From positions 35,848 to 99,847 of the forward strand of contig DATLVI010000011.1 of the NCBI GenBank assembly GCA_035577545.1: a DNA stretch of 64,000 nucleotides. The letters run 5' to 3'. Position 1 is the first letter of the stretch, and each line of letters starts with the position of its first letter. The notes below the pieces were generated by a model. That model was not told the DNA's origin. It saw nothing but the letters and a program-made list of their open reading frames with translations, and made no database searches. The DNA is from Verrucomicrobiia bacterium. Its GTDB lineage: Bacteria > Verrucomicrobiota > Verrucomicrobiia > Palsa-1439. Positions 9,105 through 18,792 of this stretch are shown piece by piece. The translations under genes and the position numbers were made by a program.

Positions 9105-10189
9105 AATGACTTCAAGCAATCATCGAGCATGGCGTGCAACTGCCCGACAGTCTCGACGGTTTCATCGCCCATGTGCGCGAGGCGGAAGCTCTTGCCCTTG
9201 ATCGGGCCGTAGCCGCCGTCGATAAGGACTTTGTATTTGTCCTTGAGCGCTTTCTGTAGCTTGGCGACGTCGATGTTCTTGTTGTTTTTGACGCAGGTTA
9301 ACGTGACGGATTCGTAGCCGGCTTTCGGGAACAGCTCGAAGCCATTCGACTTGGCCCAGTCGCGCGTCTTCTGCGCCATCTTGAGGTGGCGCGCGTAGCG
9401 GTTTTCGAGCCCTTCCTTCTCGAACTGATCGAGCTTGAAGTTCAATCCGTAGATGTGCGAGATGCTTGGGGTTGATGGCGTCATGTTCTTGTCATGGTTC
9501 GCCTTGAATTCGAGGAAGTCAAAATAGTATCCGCGTCCAGGAATCGTTTCCGCCCGCTTCAACGCGCGGTCGCTTACGGCAAATACGACCAGTCCCGGCG
9601 GCATCGCCCACGCCTTCTGCACGCCGGCGAGGAGCACATCGATGCCCAGCGCATCGGTGTCAATCTTCAGGGCGGTCATCGAACTCACACAGTCCACGAC
9701 GAACATCACGTCGGGGTATTTCTTCACGACCTGCGCGATCTCCGGGAGAGGGCTCATCACGCCGGTGGAGGTCTCGTTGTGCACGAGCGTAATGGCGTCG
9801 AACTGTCCGGTCTTCAGCTTCGCCTCGACCTGTTCCGGCAGGATCGGTTGACCCCATTCGACCTTGAGAGTTTCGGCTTGTTTGCCGCAGCGTTGACTCA
9901 CATCGAGCCATTTATCGGAGAACGCGCCGCAGGAACAGTTCAGCACTTTCTTGGCGACGAGATTGCGAACCGACGCCTCCATCACGCCCCACGCGGACGA
10001 CGTGGAAAGGAAGACGGGATTCTTCGTGTAGAGTACCCGCTGCAATTTCGGCTGGATGGCGGCGTACAGATCCTGAAACCCACTGCCCCGATGACCGATC
10101 ATCGGCTGGCTCATTGCCTGGAAGGTCTCATCGCTAACCTCCACGGGGCCAGGGATAAACAACTTTACGTGCGACTTGGTCATGGGCAT
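9101..10189 (-). CDS. Class V aminotransferase (alanine-glyoxylate / serine-pyruvate type)
   Basis: 362 aa. PLP-dependent transfer of an amino group, most likely to glyoxylate or pyruvate; the true substrate is not fixed by sequence. Seen are FIPGPVEVSDETFQAMSQPM, IGHRGSGFQDLYA, the cofactor region HNETSTGVMSPL, the Asp in FVVDCVSSMTAL, and the Schiff-base lysine in LLAGVQKAWAMPPGL (Lys192). Near the end RLAHMGDET is the usual C-terminal signature. ATG 10189 is preceded by AAGAGAGGAAA; an upstream frame to 10255 adds 22 atypical residues. The next gene downstream overlaps by 4 bp. Confidence 0.87.
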   Translation of the reverse strand: MPMTKSHVKLFIPGPVEVSDETFQAMSQPMIGHRGSGFQDLYAAIQPKLQRVLYTKNPVFLSTSSAWGVMEASVRNLVAKKVLNCSCGAFSDKWLDVSQRCGKQAETLKVEWGQPILPEQVEAKLKTGQFDAITLVHNETSTGVMSPLPEIAQVVKKYPDVMFVVDCVSSMTALKIDTDALGIDVLLAGVQKAWAMPPGLVVFAVSDRALKRAETIPGRGYYFDFLEFKANHDKNMTPSTPSISHIYGLNFKLDQFEKEGLENRYARHLKMAQKTRDWAKSNGFELFPKAGYESVTLTCVKNNKNIDVAKLQKALKDKYKVLIDGGYGPIKGKSFRLAHMGDETVETVGQLHAMLDDCLKSL

Positions 10190-10283
10190 TTTCCTCTCTT
10201 TTCTCGTGACAAACGGGGCAAGCCAATGAGTATAATGTTTCGCAGCAAATCTCAACCCTTTATTGCGAGCGAGAGGCCAGCCA

Positions 10284-11420
10284 ATGCCAAAGACCCTGAA
10301 TGTCGGGATGATCGGCTACAAATTCATGGGCAGCGCCCATTCCAACGCGTGGCTGAAAGCGGATAAGTTCTTCGATCTCAAAGCGCATCCCGTCATGAAG
10401 GTGATCTGCGGGCGCGACCGCACCGGTGTGATGAATGCGTGCCGCCGCTGGGGCTGGAGCCAATTTGTGACCGATTGGCGCGAGGTCGTCGAGGATTCGA
10501 CCATAGATATTGTCGACATCAACACCCCCAACGACACGCATGCGGAGATCGCCATTGCCGCCGCGAAAGCCGGCAAAGCGATCCTCTGTGAAAAACCTCT
10601 CGCGATGGATGTGAAGCAGGCCAAACAGATGGTTGACGCGGTGAAGAAAGCCGGAGTCGTCAACATGGTTTGCCACAACTACCGACGGATCCCCGCCATC
10701 GTTCTGGCAAAGAAGATGATTGCTGCGGGTGAGCTTGGCAGGATTTATCACTATCGCGCCCGCTACGCACAGGATTGGATCGTTGATCCGAATTTCCCCC
10801 TGGTCTGGCGGCTGCAGAGCAAGATCGCCGGGTCGGGCACACATGGTGACATCAATGCCCACATTATTGATCTCGGTCGCTACCTTGTCGGTGAGTTCGG
10901 CGAGGTGTGCGGCCAGATGGAAACCTTTATTAAGGAACGCCCGCTGCCGGGGGAGTCGAGCAAGAAGGGCAAGGTCACCGTCGATGACGCGGTCATGTTC
11001 ATCGGGCGTTTTGAGAACGGCGCGCTGGCCAACCTCGAAGCCACACGATTCGCGCTCGGTCGCAAGAACGGCATCCAAATTGAAATCAACGGCAGCAAAG
11101 GCTCGCTCGTTTTCGATTTCGAGGACATGAACCGGTTGAAGTATTACAACGAGGCCGACCCGGACGACCGCCGCGGTTTTCGTGACATCCTGGTCACACA
11201 AGGCGGGGGAGTACATCCCTACGTTGGCAATTGGTGGCCGCCGGGACATATCATCGGCTACGAGCACACGTTCGTCCACACCATCGCCGATTTTATCAAC
11301 GCGGTCGCAGACAAGCGTTCCGTTCAGCCGACTTTCGAGGACGGTCTCGCGGACCAAATCGTCCTTGATGCCGTCGAAAAATCCGCTAAGACGCGCAAGT
11401 GGGTTACCATCGGAAAGTGA
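10284..11420 (+). CDS. Gfo/Idh/MocA family oxidoreductase
   Basis: 378 aa, an NAD(P)-dependent sugar or inositol dehydrogenase-like enzyme. The N-terminal Rossmann fold begins LNVGMIGYKFMGSAHSNAW, the cofactor loop is INTPNDTHAEIAIAAAKAGK, and the conserved lysine is in ILCEKPLAMDVKQAK. The C-terminal domain contains GSGTHGDINAHIIDLGRYLV with the family's catalytic-type Asp/His region. The substrate cannot be inferred. I chose ATG 10284; a TTG seven codons earlier is open. The mscS-like gene follows after 4 bp, so the two may be co-transcribed. Upstream it is divergent from the aminotransferase. Confidence 0.88.
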   Translation: MPKTLNVGMIGYKFMGSAHSNAWLKADKFFDLKAHPVMKVICGRDRTGVMNACRRWGWSQFVTDWREVVEDSTIDIVDINTPNDTHAEIAIAAAKAGKAILCEKPLAMDVKQAKQMVDAVKKAGVVNMVCHNYRRIPAIVLAKKMIAAGELGRIYHYRARYAQDWIVDPNFPLVWRLQSKIAGSGTHGDINAHIIDLGRYLVGEFGEVCGQMETFIKERPLPGESSKKGKVTVDDAVMFIGRFENGALANLEATRFALGRKNGIQIEINGSKGSLVFDFEDMNRLKYYNEADPDDRRGFRDILVTQGGGVHPYVGNWWPPGHIIGYEHTFVHTIADFINAVADKRSVQPTFEDGLADQIVLDAVEKSAKTRKWVTIGK

Positions 11421-11424
11421 CCAA

Positions 11425-12297
11425 ATGACTTGGATCGAAATATTCGGGGTCTTTACCAAGCCGCTGTTTCAATTGGGGCAGACGTGGGTCTCCCTCGCGA
11501 CGATCGTGGAGTTCGTCATCGTTGTAGCGGTCGTTATGTTGGTGTCGAGGTTGGTGCGACGCCTTTTACGCACGCGGGTGCTGGCGCACACGAAGCTGGA
11601 TCCCGGCCAGCAATACGCGTTCGCGCGGATCGTCAGCTACATCGTACTGGTGCTGGGCTTAGTCATCGGCCTGGAAACAGTAGTGGGTGTGAACCTCAGT
11701 TCGCTGGCGGTCATTGCGGGCGCCCTGGGTGTTGGAATCGGCTTCGGGCTTCAGAACATCGTCAGCAACTTCGTCAGCGGATTGATTATCCTTGCCGAGC
11801 GGCCGATCCAGATTGGCGATCGTGTGGATGTTGGTAACAACACGGTGGGGAAGGTGGAGCGCATTGGCGCCCGCGCTACACAGGTATTAACCAATGACAA
11901 TATCATGGTCATCGTCCCGAATTCGGAGTTCGTCTCCAACCGTGTTATCAACTGGACACATGTCGATCCGCGCGTCCGCTTTCGCATCAACGTCGGGGTC
12001 AGCTACGGCAGCGATCCGCACGTGGTGGAGAAAATTCTCCTTGAGGTTGCCGGGGCCAATCCGAACGTGCTCAAGAACCCTGCACCCGGGGTGGTCTTCA
12101 AGGAATTTGGCGAAAGCGCGCTCAACTTCGAACTGCGGGTGTGGTCGTCGGACATGACGCACCGGCCGGGCTCACTGGAGAGCCAGTTGAACTTCGCCAT
12201 CTGGGACAAGTTCAAGGAGCGAGGCATTGAGATTCCGTTCCCCCAGCGCGAACTTCATCTCAAGGAGCCCATCCGCGTCGAAGTCAAGTCGGGATAG
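11425..12297 (+). CDS. mscS: MscS-family small-conductance mechanosensitive channel
   Basis: 290 aa, an inner-membrane channel that opens under osmotic downshock. Three hydrophobic helices lie at about residues 20-45, 65-88 and 93-125; the third, pore-lining helix has the glycine/alanine pattern IAGALGVGIGFGLQNIVSNF and is followed by LIILAERPIQIGDRVDV, the beta domain, and VLTNDNIMVIVPNSEFVSNRV. The C-terminal vestibule ends IPFPQRELHLKEP. ATG 11425 lies 4 bp after the oxidoreductase stop; a longer frame opens inside that gene. Length is ordinary for the minimal MscS type. Confidence 0.92.
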   Translation: MTWIEIFGVFTKPLFQLGQTWVSLATIVEFVIVVAVVMLVSRLVRRLLRTRVLAHTKLDPGQQYAFARIVSYIVLVLGLVIGLETVVGVNLSSLAVIAGALGVGIGFGLQNIVSNFVSGLIILAERPIQIGDRVDVGNNTVGKVERIGARATQVLTNDNIMVIVPNSEFVSNRVINWTHVDPRVRFRINVGVSYGSDPHVVEKILLEVAGANPNVLKNPAPGVVFKEFGESALNFELRVWSSDMTHRPGSLESQLNFAIWDKFKERGIEIPFPQRELHLKEPIRVEVKSG

Positions 12298-12795
12298 ACC
12301 CGCAGTGGCTGTTGGGCTGGCAGGCAGACATTCGGAAGTGACGGACCACAAAGAAGGAGCGCAGCCGCGGGTCATTTCACCGAGTCGTGAACGAGGCATT
12401 TGTTGTTTGTTTCATTGCCTCTCCCTTACGGCTGCGCCCTGAATTAAGACAACGATCAAAAAAACGATCTCACGCGAGAAGCACCAATTTCCTGGATCAC
12501 AGCTCACTCTCCCTGTCGTGTCACTCCCCAGTATCGACCAAGTCCGGGGCAATTGCAAGTGATGGACGCTTTGTGCCCAGCAGAACCGCCGCGTCTCCCG
12601 TAATTATTGTTTTGCACACCTTGCGCAGAAGCGAACAGATTAGGTGCAGTGCGACGTGCATCTCCAAGAAAGGTGCAGTGTCGTAACGTATTCGCTGATA
12701 AGCGTCTGCATATATTCAGACCGATGGTCGGAGGGAATACGGCCTGTTTTCTGCTAAACAGGAACCTGTAGCAAGCCTTCAAGGAGGGGGGCGAA
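12298..12795. other. 498-bp gene-free stretch, leader of the two-repeat protein gene
   Basis: No convincing gene: the frame at 12387-12686 has scattered Ser/Arg and no family feel. There is a direct repeat of AGGTGCAGTG at about 12643 and 12671, a small inverted repeat GTCTG/CAGAC at about 12704-12720, and just upstream of the next gene a 7-bp hairpin CCTGTTT/AAACAGG (12743-12762). That hairpin's right arm also pairs with a following CCTGT, giving two mutually exclusive structures. These fit a regulated leader. The promoter position is not clear. Confidence 0.45.
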
Positions 12796-13302
12796 ATGAA
12801 GGAGCGATTAGAAAACAGAAACCCACTCGCTGAGTTGATTCGATCCCAGCGGGAGGAGATTGAGAATTATCGTTGGATCGAAAGCGAAAAGGCAGGCCGG
12901 GACATCGGCTGGAAGCGCGCGAGCGAGGAATGGAAGCAGAAGTATTTCGTGGCTTGGAAGCGCGCTCTCCGCGAGCAGGGCATCCTGCATCCCTTGTTTG
13001 AAATCCTGTGGTCCCAGCAGCAGGAAATCGAAAGTTACAAATGGATCGAAAGCGAGAAACGAGGCCATGATATTGGCTGGATGCGTGCCGTGACGGAGTG
13101 GCAGGACCGGCATTATGGTGAATGGAAGACCCATGTGATGCACGGCAGTCCTGACGACTCGGCGAATGTGAAAGGAATGGTGTCCCCAGCGGCGTTCAGA
13201 AAACCCAAGCGCGCCTTCTCGGAGGAACATCGTCAGAAACTCGCGTCGGCCATGCAGGCCTGGCACGGGAAGAGGAAATCCAAGGGCGGGGGCCGGGTGT
13301 AA
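12796..13302 (+). CDS. Unknown protein with two tandem aromatic/acidic repeats
   Basis: 168 aa. Residues 10-62 and 66-115 are two copies of one unit with a 56-residue period: each has QxxEIEnYrWIESEK, then aGrDIGW, then an E-W pair and a final W-K. Conserved pairs are W27/W83, E29/E85, E31/E87, D36/D92, G38/G94 and W39/W95. The C-terminal 50 residues are basic (AFRKPKRAFSEEHRQKL) and could bind nucleic acid. No signal peptide or membrane segment. A strong AAGGAGGGGGG precedes ATG 12796. I do not recognise the family; the repeats suggest an internal dimer-like fold. Confidence 0.72.
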   Translation: MKERLENRNPLAELIRSQREEIENYRWIESEKAGRDIGWKRASEEWKQKYFVAWKRALREQGILHPLFEILWSQQQEIESYKWIESEKRGHDIGWMRAVTEWQDRHYGEWKTHVMHGSPDDSANVKGMVSPAAFRKPKRAFSEEHRQKLASAMQAWHGKRKSKGGGRV

Positions 13303-13330
13303 AACTGCTGCTCGAACAAACGAACGATAA

Positions 13331-13379
13331 CGGGCACCCGTACATAGGCAGGGGCGCCCGCTTTACCTTCTGTTAAGGT
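13331..13379. terminator. Hairpins between convergent genes
   Basis: A CGGGCACCC/GGGCGCCCG stem (8 of 9 pairs, 13331-13360) is followed by a small ACCTT/AAGGT hairpin (13365-13379). They lie between the ends of the two-repeat gene (+) and the DUF5069 gene (-). Neither strand has a strong T run, so this is a plausible but not classic bidirectional terminator. Confidence 0.4.
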
Positions 13380-13393
13380 GGCTGCTTCCGGAT

Positions 13394-13852
13394 TTAGGCT
13401 TGGCCGCCGAAGCTCACATAGTCGTCGAGGTCGAGGAGGTCAAACCAGCCGCTGATGTCCTCCCGTGTCTTGCTGAGCTTTGCGAGCAAACCCGTGAAGA
13501 ACTCGCGTGTTTCCACGTCGTTCGCGCCGCGCTGTTCCGCGAACGCGCTCCACTGTGCAATTTGCCAAGGTTGCGGCGTCGTGGTCGAGTTGGCTTCGAT
13601 CCACGCGAGGATTTCACTGTCGCTCTTGCCGAGCGCCAACTGCCTTTTCAGGGCGTCGGCTTTGATACCGGCAAATTCCAAGAGGCGTTGATCGAGCGGA
13701 CAGGCGAAATGGTATTCGCCGTTCTTGCCAGTCAGTGTCGCGCGACCCTTGTCGAGGCAACGGGGTAGGGTGGCGTACCCGCCAAGTCGCACACGCGGAC
13801 TGCGCGGTGGATGTTGGGTGAGATCCGGCGCATGGATTTTTTTCAATTTCAT
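13394..13852 (-). CDS. DUF5069 domain-containing protein
   Basis: 152 aa. The N-terminus APDLTQHPPRSPRVRLGG, then YATLPRCLDKGRA and the later YHFACPLDQRLLEFAGI match the DUF5069 pattern (PRSPR, LGGY, LPR, LDKARA, CPLD). The C-terminal half is helical and acidic and ends in DLLDLDDYVSFGGQA. Family members are small soluble proteins of unknown function, common in Verrucomicrobia. No partner is implied by neighbours, which face it or are separated by a terminator. The ATG at 13852 is used; no alternative is obvious. Confidence 0.82.
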   Translation of the reverse strand: MKLKKIHAPDLTQHPPRSPRVRLGGYATLPRCLDKGRATLTGKNGEYHFACPLDQRLLEFAGIKADALKRQLALGKSDSEILAWIEANSTTTPQPWQIAQWSAFAEQRGANDVETREFFTGLLAKLSKTREDISGWFDLLDLDDYVSFGGQA

Positions 13853-13902
13853 GTTTTGCTTTCCTGTTTTGCATGGGATGAGTGCTGGTAGCGATTGGTT
13901 TC

Positions 13903-13937
13903 AGAAAGAAAAAGAGCGCCCCGAAACGGGACGCTCT
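13903..13937 (-). terminator. Rho-independent terminator of the RNA-binding protein gene
   Basis: Read on the minus strand, a stem AGAGCG plus CCCG pairs with CGGG plus CGCTCT around a 3-base loop (13913-13937, one mismatch), followed by a T-rich tail corresponding to 13903-13912. It lies about 30 bp after the stop of the RRM gene. This is the clearest intrinsic terminator in the window. Confidence 0.75.
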
Positions 13938-13965
13938 CTTCGTGAACTTACGTTCGGCTGTCGAA

Positions 13966-14289
13966 TTAACGACGGCTGAACTCGCGCTTGCCGCCGCGAC
14001 CGCCGCCGCCACCACCACCGAAGTCGCCACGAGGACGCTCTTCACGGGGTTTGGCTTCGTTGACGGTCAACGCGCGACCGTCCAATTCCTTGCCGTTGAA
14101 ATCGGTAATGGCCTTGGTGGCCTCTTCCTGCGTGCCCATCTGGACGAACGCAAATCCGCGGGACTTGCCCGTGAACTTGTCCATGATGAGTTCGCAGCTG
14201 CTGACGTTGCCGGCCTGTTTGAACAGGTCGAGGATGTCGCCTTCAGTGGTATTGAACGATAGGTTGCCTACGAATAGCTTGGTAGCCAT
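13966..14289 (-). CDS. Single-RRM glycine-rich RNA-binding protein
   Basis: 107 aa. One RNA recognition motif occupies residues 3-80: RNP2 is LFVGNLSF and RNP1 is RGFAFVQM. The tail (residues 81-107) is Arg/Gly-rich with a run of glycines, ending KREFSRR. Such small RRM proteins are known from cyanobacteria and several other phyla, often cold-induced, and bind single-stranded RNA. The gene has its own terminator and a leader of up to 247 bp with no other gene, which contains a CCCG/CGGG hairpin (about 14338-14349). A long leader would fit post-transcriptional or cold regulation, but that is inference. Confidence 0.9.
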   Translation of the reverse strand: MATKLFVGNLSFNTTEGDILDLFKQAGNVSSCELIMDKFTGKSRGFAFVQMGTQEEATKAITDFNGKELDGRALTVNEAKPREERPRGDFGGGGGGGRGGKREFSRR

Positions 14290-14536
14290 TGGTTTGTTTA
14301 TTCTTTCTGCTGCGGACGGTGGTCTCAGTGACTGTTCCCGTTTTCGGGTTTCGGACTGTCACCGAGCTACGAGGCCTGACTGACAATCTACCAATCTCAC
14401 TGCGGACTGCATCTATCTGCTAGCGACCTCGACAGTACAGCAAAGCGCAGGAATATCAACAACTAGTTGCGACTTTTTTAGAATCGTGGAATTCGTCCGC
14501 CGTAACGTCTTGCGGTTGTGTGGTTAGTCTCTCCAT

Positions 14537-15196
14537 TTACGAGTGTCGCGAAGCGGGCAGCCAGCCGAGATGTTCAAAGCGCAGGTACAACTCGCGGCAA
14601 GCCCAGGCATCCGTAGCGGCGTATAGTTGCTGTTTCGGCGACAAGGTCGGCTGCGACCAGTTCGACGTTTGTGGGCCTTTCGTGATGCGACCGCCGAGAA
14701 ATAGTCCGGTTAGGTTGCGCAGGCCCGTTTGTGCCATTCCGCGGTGCTTCGCAATCTCGCCGAGATCAACCATGTTCGCGGGCTTGAATGGAAATACCTT
14801 TTGCAGTTCGGAGAGATCACGTGCCAGCGCCACTCCCGCCTTGATGATCTGCGCGTTTCCGAACACTTCCGCCAGCGCGTGCGAGAAATCCAGCCGAGCG
14901 AGCTGAAAGAGGTGCACGGTGTGTCCGGTCGCGATCTGCACGAGGCTGGGAGCGTGGAATTGGCCCTTGCGAAATGTCGGTCGTGTTTCCGTGTCGAACC
15001 CCACCACGTGCTCGCAGCGGATCTCCTGCAAGGCGCGGTGCAGGTCTTTTTCGGTTTGGATGAAATGGATCGCGCCACGGTACCGCACAATCGGGAGCTG
15101 CATCAATTCCTCGTGCGGAATCGTGCGGCGCGTGGTCGGCGTCGTTGTGGATTCGTGCTGGTCCATGGCTGGACGGAATGCCCCGTCAACCACCAT
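14537..15196 (-). CDS. RNase D-type 3'-5' exonuclease
   Basis: 219 aa, DEDDy exonuclease domain only. Exo I is VVGFDTETRPTF (Asp and Glu), Exo II is AGVALARDLSELQKV, and Exo III is YAATDAWACRELYLRF (Tyr and Asp). The HRDC domains of full RNase D are missing. Such stand-alone domains trim structured RNA or DNA ends; the substrate is not known. ATG 15196 begins one base after the sucD stop; an inner ATG at 15166 (MDQHES) is equally possible because the first 30 residues are low in similarity. It is the last gene of the TCA run. Confidence 0.85.
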   Translation of the reverse strand: MVVDGAFRPAMDQHESTTTPTTRRTIPHEELMQLPIVRYRGAIHFIQTEKDLHRALQEIRCEHVVGFDTETRPTFRKGQFHAPSLVQIATGHTVHLFQLARLDFSHALAEVFGNAQIIKAGVALARDLSELQKVFPFKPANMVDLGEIAKHRGMAQTGLRNLTGLFLGGRITKGPQTSNWSQPTLSPKQQLYAATDAWACRELYLRFEHLGWLPASRHS

Positions 15197-15197
15197 C

Positions 15198-16079
15198 TTA
15201 CTTCATCAGCTGGACAAGTGTCTCGCCCATTTCGGCGGGAGTCCTGGCAACGGCGATGCCGCAGGTTTCGAGGGCCTTGATTTTGTCGGCGGCGGAACCG
15301 CTGCCACCGCTGATGATGGCGCCGGCGTGGCCCATGCGACGGCCTTTCGGCGCGGTTGCGCCGGCAATGAACGCGGCGACGGGTTTGGTGAAGTTGTCCT
15401 TGATCCAGAGCGCCGCTTCTTCCTCGGCGTTGCCGCCGATCTCGCCGATGACGATGACGGCTTCCGTCTGCGGGTCGGTCTCAAACATTTCCAGCAGGTC
15501 GATGAAATCGAGTCCCTTGACGGGATCGCCGCCAATGCCGATGCAGGTGGACTGGCCGATGCCACGTGAGCTGAGTTGCCAGACTGCTTCGTACGTGAGC
15601 GTGCCGCTGCGGGAGATCACGCCGACCGGGCCGGTTTTGTGGATGTAACCGGGCATGATGCCGATTTTGCAGGCCCCCGGGGTGATGACGCCGGGGCAAT
15701 TCGGGCCAATAAGTTTCACGTCCGTGCCTTGCAGCGCGCGTTTCACACGCACCATATCGATCACAGGAATGCCCTCCGTAATCGCAATGATCAACGGGAT
15801 GCCCGCGTCCGCGGCCTCGAGGATCGCATCGGCCGCGAACGGCGCGGGCACGAAGATGCAGGAGACATTTGCGGCCGTCTCGCGCACGGCCTCGCTGACG
15901 GTGTTGAAGACGGGGATCTTTTGCGAGTCAAGTTCAATAGCTTCGCCACCGCGGCCCGGCGTGACGCCGCCAACGAGTTTCGTCCCGTACTTGAGACATT
16001 GCTCAGCGTGGAATTTGCCCGCAGTGCCGGTGATGCCCTGGACGATCAGCCGCGTGTTCTGGTCGACCAGGATACTCAT
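15198..16079 (-). CDS. sucD: Succinyl-CoA synthetase alpha subunit (ADP-forming type)
   Basis: 293 aa. With SucC it interconverts succinyl-CoA and succinate with substrate-level phosphorylation. The CoA-binding Rossmann part starts with a short beta strand and [17 protein letters not shown]; the ligase half has [12 protein letters not shown] and the phosphohistidine is His251 in [13 protein letters not shown]. The ATG overlaps the stop of a 67-aa ORF that separates it from sucC. Length and motifs are normal. Confidence 0.96.
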   Translation of the reverse strand: MSILVDQNTRLIVQGITGTAGKFHAEQCLKYGTKLVGGVTPGRGGEAIELDSQKIPVFNTVSEAVRETAANVSCIFVPAPFAADAILEAADAGIPLIIAITEGIPVIDMVRVKRALQGTDVKLIGPNCPGVITPGACKIGIMPGYIHKTGPVGVISRSGTLTYEAVWQLSSRGIGQSTCIGIGGDPVKGLDFIDLLEMFETDPQTEAVIVIGEIGGNAEEEAALWIKDNFTKPVAAFIAGATAPKGRRMGHAGAIISGGSGSAADKIKALETCGIAVARTPAEMGETLVQLMK

Positions 16080-16279
16080 GGGCGCACCGTGGCGTGCTTC
16101 TCATGCACGATGGCCATCAGGCCGCCGATGCGGAAGCTGGAGTTCTTCCATTGGAAAGTCTCGACGGACGTGTCATGCAACGCTTCCTCGTATTCCTGCA
16201 GGAACCCGTCGACTTCGTTGTCGGGGATATCGACCAGCAACGGATGCTGGACGTTTTCGTAGTAGAGATAGAGTTTCAT
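16076..16279 (-). CDS. 67-aa unknown protein between sucC and sucD
   Basis: Small soluble protein with [19 protein letters not shown] at the N-terminus, an acidic helix ([16 protein letters not shown]) and a C-terminal beta-like [18 protein letters not shown]. Its ATG (16279) starts 6 bp after the sucC stop and its stop overlaps the sucD ATG (ATGA), so it is coupled on both sides. A TTG at 16285 is an alternative start. I do not recognise a family. Its placement between the two subunits of one enzyme suggests a role in assembly or regulation of succinyl-CoA synthetase. Confidence 0.75.
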   Translation of the reverse strand: MKLYLYYENVQHPLLVDIPDNEVDGFLQEYEEALHDTSVETFQWKNSSFRIGGLMAIVHEKHATVRP

Positions 16280-16285
16280 GTTCAA

Positions 16286-17446
<1,161 letters not shown>

Positions 17447-17464
17447 GAAGGTATCGGCCCCGGC

Positions 17465-18586
17465 TCAGCGCTGGTCGATGGGCACGACCTTAAGCCCTTC
17501 CGGGCCCGTGTATTCGCTGAGCGGACGAATGAGGCGATTGTCGGCGAGTTGCTCGAGTACGTGCGCCGTCCAGCCGGCCATGCGCGCGATGGCGAAGATC
17601 GGCGTGAACAGATCGGTCGGGATGCCGAGGCTGTAATAGACCGTGGCGGAGTAGAAATCGACGTTGGCGTTGAGGTTTTTTTCCTGTTTCATGATCGAAG
17701 CGATGCGCTCGCTCATGCGCAGCCATTTTGGTTCGCCGACTTTCGCGGAAAGCTTCTCCGCCAGGCGCTTCAAGTGCGGCGCGCGTGGGTCGAGCGTCTT
17801 GTAGACGCGATGACCGATGCCCATGATACGCTTCTTGTTGGCGAGCGCGCTGCGAACATAGTCGTCCACGCGGCTCTCGTCGCCGATCTCCTGGAGCATG
17901 TGAATCACGCCTTCGTTCGCGCCGCCATGCAAGGGGCCTTTCAGCGTGCCGATGGCGCTCGTGATTGCGGAATACATGTCCGAAAGCGTGGCGATGGTCA
18001 CGCGCGCGGAAAAAGTCGAGGCATTGAACGCGTGCTCGGCGTGCAACACAAACGCCATGTCCATCGTCTCGGCGGCTTCATCATTCGGCGCCTCGCCATT
18101 GAGCATGTAAAGAAAGTTGGCGGCGGAATTCAGTTTTGGCGACGGCGGCACTGTGTCCTTGCCCGAGCGGATGCGATGGAATTTTGCGATGATTACGGGG
18201 ACCTGCGCTACCAACTGCACGGCCTTGCGGCGGTTCGCCTGTGGCGTATTGAGGTCGGCTTCGGGGTCAAGGGTGCCGAGCATGGAGACCGCCGTGCGCA
18301 GGACGTGCATGGGTGGCGCGTTCTTGGGAACCAGGTGCAGCAGATCGACGACCGCCTTTGGCAGCGGCCGGGCGGCGATCAGTTCGCTTTCCAACTGCTC
18401 CAACTCCTTGCGATTGGGCAAGCGGCCTTCCCAGAGAAGATGAATGACTTCCTCGAAGCAAACCTTGCCCGCCAGCTCGTTGATGTCGTAACCGTAGTAA
18501 ATGAGCTGGCCGATATCCCCGCGGACGTCGCCGATGCGGGTTTGGGCCACTGCAATTCCTTCAAGACCTTTTGAGACAACGGGCAT
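17465..18586 (-). CDS. gltA: Citrate synthase
   Basis: 373 aa, the short type found in many Gram-positive and archaeal lineages, as opposed to the 427-aa E. coli enzyme. It condenses oxaloacetate and acetyl-CoA. Catalytic regions are LHGGANEGVIHML (His), GIGHRVYKTLDPRA (His) and NVDFYSATVYYSLGIP (Asp), followed by RMAGWTAHVLEQ and the CoA region RLIRPLSEYTGPE. A 2-methylcitrate synthase of the same fold is possible, but the sucCD neighbours favour the TCA cycle. This is the first gene of the reverse-strand operon. Confidence 0.92.
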   Translation of the reverse strand: MPVVSKGLEGIAVAQTRIGDVRGDIGQLIYYGYDINELAGKVCFEEVIHLLWEGRLPNRKELEQLESELIAARPLPKAVVDLLHLVPKNAPPMHVLRTAVSMLGTLDPEADLNTPQANRRKAVQLVAQVPVIIAKFHRIRSGKDTVPPSPKLNSAANFLYMLNGEAPNDEAAETMDMAFVLHAEHAFNASTFSARVTIATLSDMYSAITSAIGTLKGPLHGGANEGVIHMLQEIGDESRVDDYVRSALANKKRIMGIGHRVYKTLDPRAPHLKRLAEKLSAKVGEPKWLRMSERIASIMKQEKNLNANVDFYSATVYYSLGIPTDLFTPIFAIARMAGWTAHVLEQLADNRLIRPLSEYTGPEGLKVVPIDQR

Positions 18587-18792
18587 GTTTTTTCCTCGTC
18601 CAGTGCGATTGAACCGACCCTACGGAAGGCGCCACAAACTGACAGTCGAACATCTTGCGCCGCACAGTTAATCTATGGATGCTCGCCCGCAGCGTCAAGG
18701 AAAAGTCGAATTCATTGGGCCGCGCGGCAAGTCCATTTCGCTTGAAATCGCGCGACGTTTCATGCGATTTTGCTCGGACAAGGGGGCTCTTT

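Noticed and set aside
12387..12686. Possible + strand gene in the 498-bp gap
   Set aside because: Composition is Ser/Arg/Cys-rich with no domain feel or ribosome site; it overlaps an opposing spurious frame.
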